A stretch of DNA of 64,000 nt from Micrasema longulum (taxonomy: Eukaryota > Arthropoda > Insecta > Trichoptera > Brachycentridae), in the NCBI GenBank assembly GCA_022494885.1, contig JAGVSM010002872.1, forward strand, positions 62,001-126,000, read 5' to 3'. A program made the translations under genes and the position numbers. Shown here piece after piece: positions 59,108 to 64,000 of this stretch (positions are counted from its first letter, which is position 1; every line of letters begins with the position of its first letter). The notes under the pieces are model-generated. The model saw only the letters and a list, made by a program, of their open reading frames with translations, made no database searches and was not told the origin of the DNA.

Positions 59108-59262
59108 GATCGAGTTGTGATCCCGTGGCTAGTGTTTCGGACTCACGGCTCAAAAGTCCGTGGTTCGAATCCCACTCTACCCCAACTTGATTCCCCTTTT
59201 TTAATAGTAAGTTATTTATTACTCGTTGAAAATGGCCCTCAAAATTCAACATTTGTGTCAAT
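59108..59262 (+). repeat. tRNA-derived SINE, best preserved copy
   Basis: A box TGGCTAGTGTTTCGG (59126-59140) and B box GGTTCGAATCC (59162-59172) sit at tRNA spacing. A CGGACT/AGTCCG stem lies where the anticodon arm would be. Then come ACCCCAACTTGATTCCC, AATAGTAAGTTATTTATTAC and GAAAATGGCCCTC. The acceptor stem does not close, so it is a SINE head and not a tRNA gene. Confidence 0.85.
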
Positions 59263-59564
59263 CATATGGACGTAAATATTTATTCTTACCTTAAAAAAAA
59301 TACACTATATGAATATTAAAAAAAAAATTTTTTCGTACATTTTCAAAAAACTTAGCATAAAATTTAATGCTCTAATTTTTACAGTGTTTCATCGAATAAG
59401 GTCAACAAAGTTGAGTTCTCTTTTTTCATTTAATTTACACGCAAAAGGCTAAACATGTGTAGCTTTAAAAGTTTATTATTCAAGTTCGTTAGTAGTAATT
59501 CCTGGTAAAAGTTTATTGTTATATATTATTTAGCAAATATTATTTCGTTGAAATCCCAACGTCC

Positions 59565-61895
59565 TCATATTAGAAGGTTTACCAACATAAAAGTTGATTT
59601 CAAACAAAAAGGTGGGAATCTTAAGTTTTGGCTCTTATGATAGTAAAAAGAGGTTCGTAGGTTTTCACGGCCTTCAGAATACAGATAGTGTTTTTCTAGG
59701 TTATTATGCCGTGTTTGTGGGCTTTGTATTGCCGACGTTTTGGAGCACATTGCAGTGTCCATCTTCAGGGCTGAATGTATGAGTGTAGTTTTTAGTGTGT
59801 TTAATTGTGAGGAATTTGTACCGTGTCGCAGTCGGGCAATGTATGTGGTTAAGTGTGTGGAGTTTGTACCGTGGGCTTTGGAAGCACCGGGTGGGTACCA
59901 TGAGGTTCGTAGTCGTAACCCATCATCCCTGTTTATGTTATTAGGATGTTTGTATATTTCTATGGCTTCCTTTATTAAACGGGCTTGATGATTTTTGGGC
60001 TTTCCAAGGACATTTGGCTCAAATGAGAAATTATGCCCTGTTTCTATGTAGTGCTCTGCAAGAGCTGATTTATCCGGGTAGCCCAACTTGCATGCACTCT
60101 TGTGCTCTTTTATTCTTGTCATTATGTTTCTGGCAGTCTGCCCTATGTAGACTGTTTCACAGCTTTTGCAATTTAATTTATATACTCCATCTGTTTCAAG
60201 TGGGTCCCGATCTTTTACTGATTTTAGTAAGTTTCTTACTTTTGAGGTCGTAACGAACACTGTCCTTATGTCCCGTTTCTTAAGCGTTTTTGCAATTCTA
60301 TCCGTGACATTTTTGACATAGGGAAGGAACGCTATTCTTTTATCCGTATTAGCATCATCCATCTTGGAAATATTCTTAGGATTTGTTACCGACATTATTC
60401 TTCTTTTTATATCCTTCTTTTCATAGCCATTACTTTCTAATACCTTTGTCAGTATATTCAATTCCTCTTCTAGGTTACTTTCTTCACAAATACGTGTTGC
60501 CCTTCTGGCCAGCGTGTTTATGATGCCTAATTTTTGAGATGGGTGGTGATGTGAGGTAGCATGGAGGTACCGGTTTGTATGTGTGGGTTTTCTATACACC
60601 GTATGTCCCAGTCTGCCATCTTCCTTTCTGCTTAATTTGACGTCTAGAAAAGATAGGCTTTTGTCCTCCTCTACTTCCATAGTAAACTGTATAGCCGGGT
60701 GGAGATTATTTAGATGGTCTAAAAACACTGTTAATCTTTCTGCACCATGATTCCAAATGACAAATACGTCATCTACGTATCGAAGCCATACTTTGGGTGC
60801 ATATGGAGCTGTGTCCAAGGCCGTTTCTTCAAATGTCTCCATGAAAAAGTTTGCTAGAACTGGCGATAAAGGATTGCCCATAGCCACTCCTTCTAACTGT
60901 TTAAAAATTTCATTTTCAAAAGAAAAGTATCCATTTGTTAAGCAGTACTCAAATAAAGCGCACATGTCTTCACTAAAAATCTCTCTTATAAGTACCATTG
61001 CGTCATTCAGGGGCACATTCGTGAAAAGTGACACTACGTCAAAACTGACTAATATGTCATCCTTCTCAACTTTTAGCTCCTTTATTGTATCCACGAAATG
61101 TGAAGAATCTCTGACAAAAGAAGTGGTTTTTCCCGTGTGTTTTTGAAGGAGACTTGCCAAGTATTGTGAGAGTTTGTATGTAGGAGCACCTATAGTGCTT
61201 ACTATTGGCCTCAAAGGAGTGCCTTCTTTGTGTATTTTTGGTAGTCCGTATAGTGCTGGAGTTTTCGGAGCTTGTGTAAATATCTTCCAATGTAAGTCTT
61301 TAGGAATATTAGATTTCCTCACTAACTCCCTTATTCCTTTATCAATCTTATTGGTGGGATTTTTCTTTAGTTTTTCATATGTCTTGCTTTTTGATAGCTC
61401 ACGCATCTTGTCAGAATATGTTTTTTGATCCAATACCACGGTTGCGTTTCCTTTGTCGGCTGGTAGAATTAAAATATCTTTATTGTCCCTTAGTTCTTTT
61501 AAGGCTATGCGTTCCTGTTTGGATATGTTAGATGGTGGTAATTTAGTTTTTCTTAATATCAGGCAAGTATCTTGTCGGATTTCTTCCGCAACTGCAATAG
61601 GGATCTTCTTACTTAGTGCCGCCTCAACTCCACATATTATGTCCTCAACCGGGATGGTCTTAGGCGTAACTGCAAAGTTGAGTCCTTTACTGAGTACCGA
61701 TATTGCATCTTTGCTCAGAGTTTGGCTAGATAGATTCATCACCACTTTCTGTGGATCCAGTTGAATTGTCTTTTCTTTCTTTCTCTTTTCCATTTCTTGG
61801 AATTTTTTTTTCTGTTTCTTCTCTACTGCTAGTTTACTTCTTTCAGCTTGGGTATGGGTTATGTCTTCAATCTTCATGAAGTGTTGGGGTGACAA
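59565..61895 (-). pseudogene. Penelope-like element copy B, main ORF: reverse transcriptase plus GIY-YIG nuclease
   Basis: A 776-residue open frame. Residues 15-45 form a Lys/Glu coiled-coil-like start. ILPADKGNATVVLD is near 143-156. RT motifs: FDVVSLFTNVPLNDAM near 285-300 (motif A Asp), GVAMGNPLSPVLANFFME near 336-352 (B), and RYVDDVFVIW near 372-381 (YVDD catalytic). KPTHTNRYLHATSHHHPSQK near 436-455 is the PLE signature. The GIY-YIG nuclease follows near 575-630: CKSCETVYIGQTARN with Arg in TRIKEH and the later AEHYIETGHNF. Such proteins copy the element RNA at a nick cut by their own nuclease. The frame starts without ATG (TTG) because the N-terminal part lies in another frame at 61921-62436. 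The frame also runs through the terminal repeat into unrelated flank. Apart from that frameshift the domains look intact. Confidence 0.95.
59651..59890 (-). repeat. PLE terminal repeat at the 3' end of copy B
   Basis: Identical apart from scattered changes to 62190-62425. It carries the CTGAAGA motif (minus strand, 59762-59768), but the second core half reads AAAAC (59737-59741) where the other copy has GAAAC. The element ends near 59651, beyond which the sequence is unrelated. Confidence 0.8.
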
Positions 61896-61920
61896 GGTAG
61901 CACCGAGGAGAAGATGCAGA

Positions 61921-62436
61921 TCATACAGGGTTTTCGAGATTTTTGTTTAACTCGAAACGGGTATTGCTTATCCTTTCCCTGAGTAGCGCTGCTTCTGCTC
62001 TTTGGAATACTCTCTCGGACTTGAGTGTGCGAATATTTCGATGTATTTTAATGTGTGTAGGTATGATGCACTGGTCTCTACACCTCAGCAAAAATGCTAA
62101 ACTAGTTAGCAAGTTCACTTTCTTCTTCCGGAGATTTTCCAGGCGTCGTGTAGAAAAGTAGATCTCCTCCCCATAGAGGTTCGTAATCAAGGTTCGTAGG
62201 TTTTCACGGCCTTCAGAATACAGATAGTGTTTTTCTAGGTTATTATGCCGTGTTTGTGGGCTTTGTATTGCCGACGTTTCGGAGCACATTGCAGTGTCCA
62301 TCTTCAGGGCTGAATGTATGAGTGTAGTTTTTAGTGTGTTTAATTGTGAGGAGTTTGTACCGTGTCGCAGTCGGGCAATGTATGTGGTTAAGTGTGTGGA
62401 GTTTGTACCGTGGGCTTTGGAAGCACCGGGTACCAT
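61921..62436 (-). pseudogene. Penelope-like element copy B, N-terminal ORF part
   Basis: It starts inside the terminal repeat and continues NLYGEEIYFSTRRLENLRKK, VNLLTSLAFLLRCRDQCIIP and RAEAALLRERISNTRFELNK. It ends in NLENPV and a stop. In the next frame the sequence continues LYDLHLLLGATLSPQHF into the main ORF, so a single frameshift around 61921-61945 splits one original protein. The Arg/Lys-rich helical region is the usual PLE N-terminal domain. Whether the shift is mutation or programmed cannot be told; I favour mutation. Confidence 0.85.
62190..62425 (-). repeat. PLE terminal repeat at the junction of copies A and B
   Basis: This is the 3' end of copy A fused directly to the 5' coding start of copy B. 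The minus strand shows CTGAAGA (62301-62307), a GGACAC...GTGCTCC pairing region and GAAAC (62276-62280) followed by GTCGG. These are both halves of a hammerhead-type core. A matching stem III/cleavage triplet was not found by eye. Confidence 0.8.
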
Positions 62437-64000
62437 GAGGTTCGTAGTCGTAACCCATCATCCCTGTTTATGTTATTAGGATGCTTGTATATTTCTATGG
62501 CTTCCTTTATTAAACGGGCTTGATGATTTTTGGGCTTTCCAAGGACATTTGGCTCAAATGAGAAATTATGCCCTGTTTCTATGTAGTGCTCTGCAAGAGC
62601 TGATTTATCCGGGTAGCCCAACTTGCATGCACTCTTGTGCTCTTTTATTCTTGTCATTATGTTTCTGGCAGTCTGCCCTATGTAGACTGTTTCACAGCTT
62701 TTGCAATTTAATTTATATACTCCATCTGTTTCAAGTGGGTCCCGATCTTTTACTGATTTTAGTAAGTTTCTTACTTTTGAGGTCGTACCGAACACTGTCC
62801 TTATGTCCCGTTTCTTAAGCGTTTTTGCGATTCTATCCGTGACATTTTTGACATAGGGAAGGAACGCTATTCTTTTATCCGTATTAGCATCATCCATCTT
62901 GGAAATATTCTTTGGATTTGTTACCGACATTATTCTTCTTTTTATATCCTTCTTTTCATAGCCATTACTTTCTAATACTTTTGTCAGTATATTCAATTCC
63001 TCTTCTAGGTTACTTTCTTCACAAATACGTGTTGCCCTTCTGGCCAGCGTGTTTATGATGCCTAATTTTTGAGATGGGTGGTGATGTGAGGTAGCATGGA
63101 GATACCGGTTTGTATGTGTGGGTTTTCTATACACCGTATGTCCCAGTCTGCCATCTTCCTTTCTGCTTAATTTGACGTCTAGAAAAGATAGGCTTTTGTC
63201 CTCCTCTACTTCCATAGTAAACTGTATTGCCGGGTGGAGATTATTTAGGTGGTCTAAAAACACTGTTAATCTTTCTGCACCATGATTCCAAATGACAAAT
63301 ACGTCATCTACGTATCGAAGCCATACTTTGGGTGCATATGGAGCTGTGTCCAAGGCCGTTTCTTCAAATGTCTCCATGAAAAAGTTTGCTAGAACCGGCG
63401 ATAAAGGATTGCCCATAGCCACTCCTTCTAACTGTTTAAAAATTTCATTTTCAAAAGAAAAGTATCCATTTGTTAAGCAGTACTCAAATAAAGCGCACAT
63501 GTCTTCACTAAAAATCTCTCTTATAAGTACCATTGCGTCATTCAGGGGCACATTCGTGAAAAGTGACACTACGTCAAAACTGACTAATATATCATCCTTC
63601 TCAACTTTTAGCTCCTTTATTGTATCCACGAAATGTGAAGAATCTCTGACAAATGAAGTGGTTTTTCCCGTGTGTTTTTGAAGGAGACTTGCCAAGTATT
63701 GTGAGAGTTTGTATGTAGGAGCACCTATAGTGCTTACTATTGGCCTCAAATGAGTGCCTTCTTTGTGTATTTTTGGTAGTCCGTATAGTGCTGGAGTTTT
63801 CGGAGCTTGTGTAAATATCTTCCAATGTAAGTCTTTAGGAATATTAGATTTCCTCACTAACTCCCTTATTCCTTTATCAATCTTATTGGTGGGATTTTTC
63901 TTTAGTTTTTCATATGTCTTGCTTTTTAATAGCTCACGCATCTTGTCAGAATATGTTTTTTGATCCAATACCACGGTTGCGTTTCCTTTGTCGGCTGGTA
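62388..64000 (-). pseudogene. Penelope-like element copy A, RT and GIY-YIG (runs off the window)
   Basis: It is open from the right edge and almost identical in protein to copy B. Differences include LLKSKTYE for LSKSKTYE, THLRP for TPLRP and VFGTTSK for VFVTTSK. It keeps RYVDD, GVAMGNPLSPVLANFF and VYIGQTARNIMTRIKEH. A GGTG present in copy B near 59890 is missing here (near 62427). It shifts the frame, so the protein ends YPVLPKPTVQTPHT instead of continuing through the terminal repeat. The N-terminal half lies outside the window. Confidence 0.93.

Larger units (their letters stand above)
43909..64000 (-). other. Upstream intron of the receptor gene (at least 20 kb, 5' exons not in window)
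   Basis: No TM1-TM4 coding exon was seen on the minus strand. The region holds repeats and PLEs listed separately. Unassigned AT-rich stretches are 43930-45490, 47900-48530, 49620-50140, 50200-50640, 54190-54770 and 57350-59100. In these I see no gene; 44440-44540 contains a loose duplication of a CTAAAATTAGCATTTTGC-like phrase. Confidence 0.55.

Noticed and set aside
59108..59182. Possible tRNA gene
   Set aside because: A and B boxes are good, but the acceptor stem does not close, the anticodon loop is oversized, and paralogues with a shared non-tRNA body exist at 45.7 and 23.0 kb. It is a SINE head.
60757..61146. Plus-strand open frames opposite both PLE copies
   Set aside because: They are shadows of the conserved minus-strand RT/GIY-YIG frame and have no domain of their own.
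1..64000. Endogenous viral element or LTR retrotransposon
   Set aside because: I saw no gag/protease/integrase motifs or paired LTRs. All RT fragments belong to LINEs or PLEs.

Overview
The window is AT-rich eukaryotic DNA, almost certainly from an insect nuclear genome. The evidence is a spliced rhodopsin-class GPCR of the insect pyrokinin/PBAN/CAPA (neuromedin-U receptor-like) family, long introns, and many non-LTR retrotransposons, Penelope-like elements (PLEs), tRNA-derived SINEs and foldback MITEs. Nothing suggests bacterial, plasmid or viral DNA. The order and species cannot be settled by reading alone.

One host gene runs on the minus strand through most of the window. I reconstructed four coding exons by splice sites and phase: exon A 43672-43908 (end of TM4/ECL2, TM5, start of ICL3), exon B 9969-10167 (Ser/Thr-rich ICL3), exon C 4583-4791 (TM6, TM7, start of helix 8) and terminal exon D 769-1782 (337-residue cytoplasmic tail and stop). 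Phases join 0/0, 1/1 and 0/0, giving 552 residues without an internal stop. The 5' exons (N-terminus to TM4) were not found and should lie beyond 64000. Intron sizes are about 33.5 kb (A-B), 5.2 kb (B-C), 2.8 kb (C-D) and at least 20 kb upstream of A.

The rest is intronic or flanking mobile DNA. There are broken LINE copies from roughly ten lineages, including a nearly intact RT fragment at 10.4-11.7 kb and a CR1-like one at 38.7-40.0 kb. A short foldback family (called FB1 here) has at least 11 copies. A second foldback family (FB2) has 4 copies. There is a tRNA-derived SINE family, three TIR or palindromic MITEs, and a repeat of about 0.6 kb (called Z here) in both orientations.

The right end (59.6-64.0 kb) holds two head-to-tail, nearly identical PLE units of about 2.54 kb with RT and GIY-YIG endonuclease domains and a hammerhead-like motif in the terminal repeat. 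A cluster of older PLE-like 3' remnants probably lies at 55.4-57.4 kb.

The most interesting points are the receptor with an unusually long tail, the FB1 copies within about 20-65 nt of three of the four exons, the tandem PLE array, and the ribozyme-like motifs shared by several repeat families. I saw no convincing new multi-gene system.
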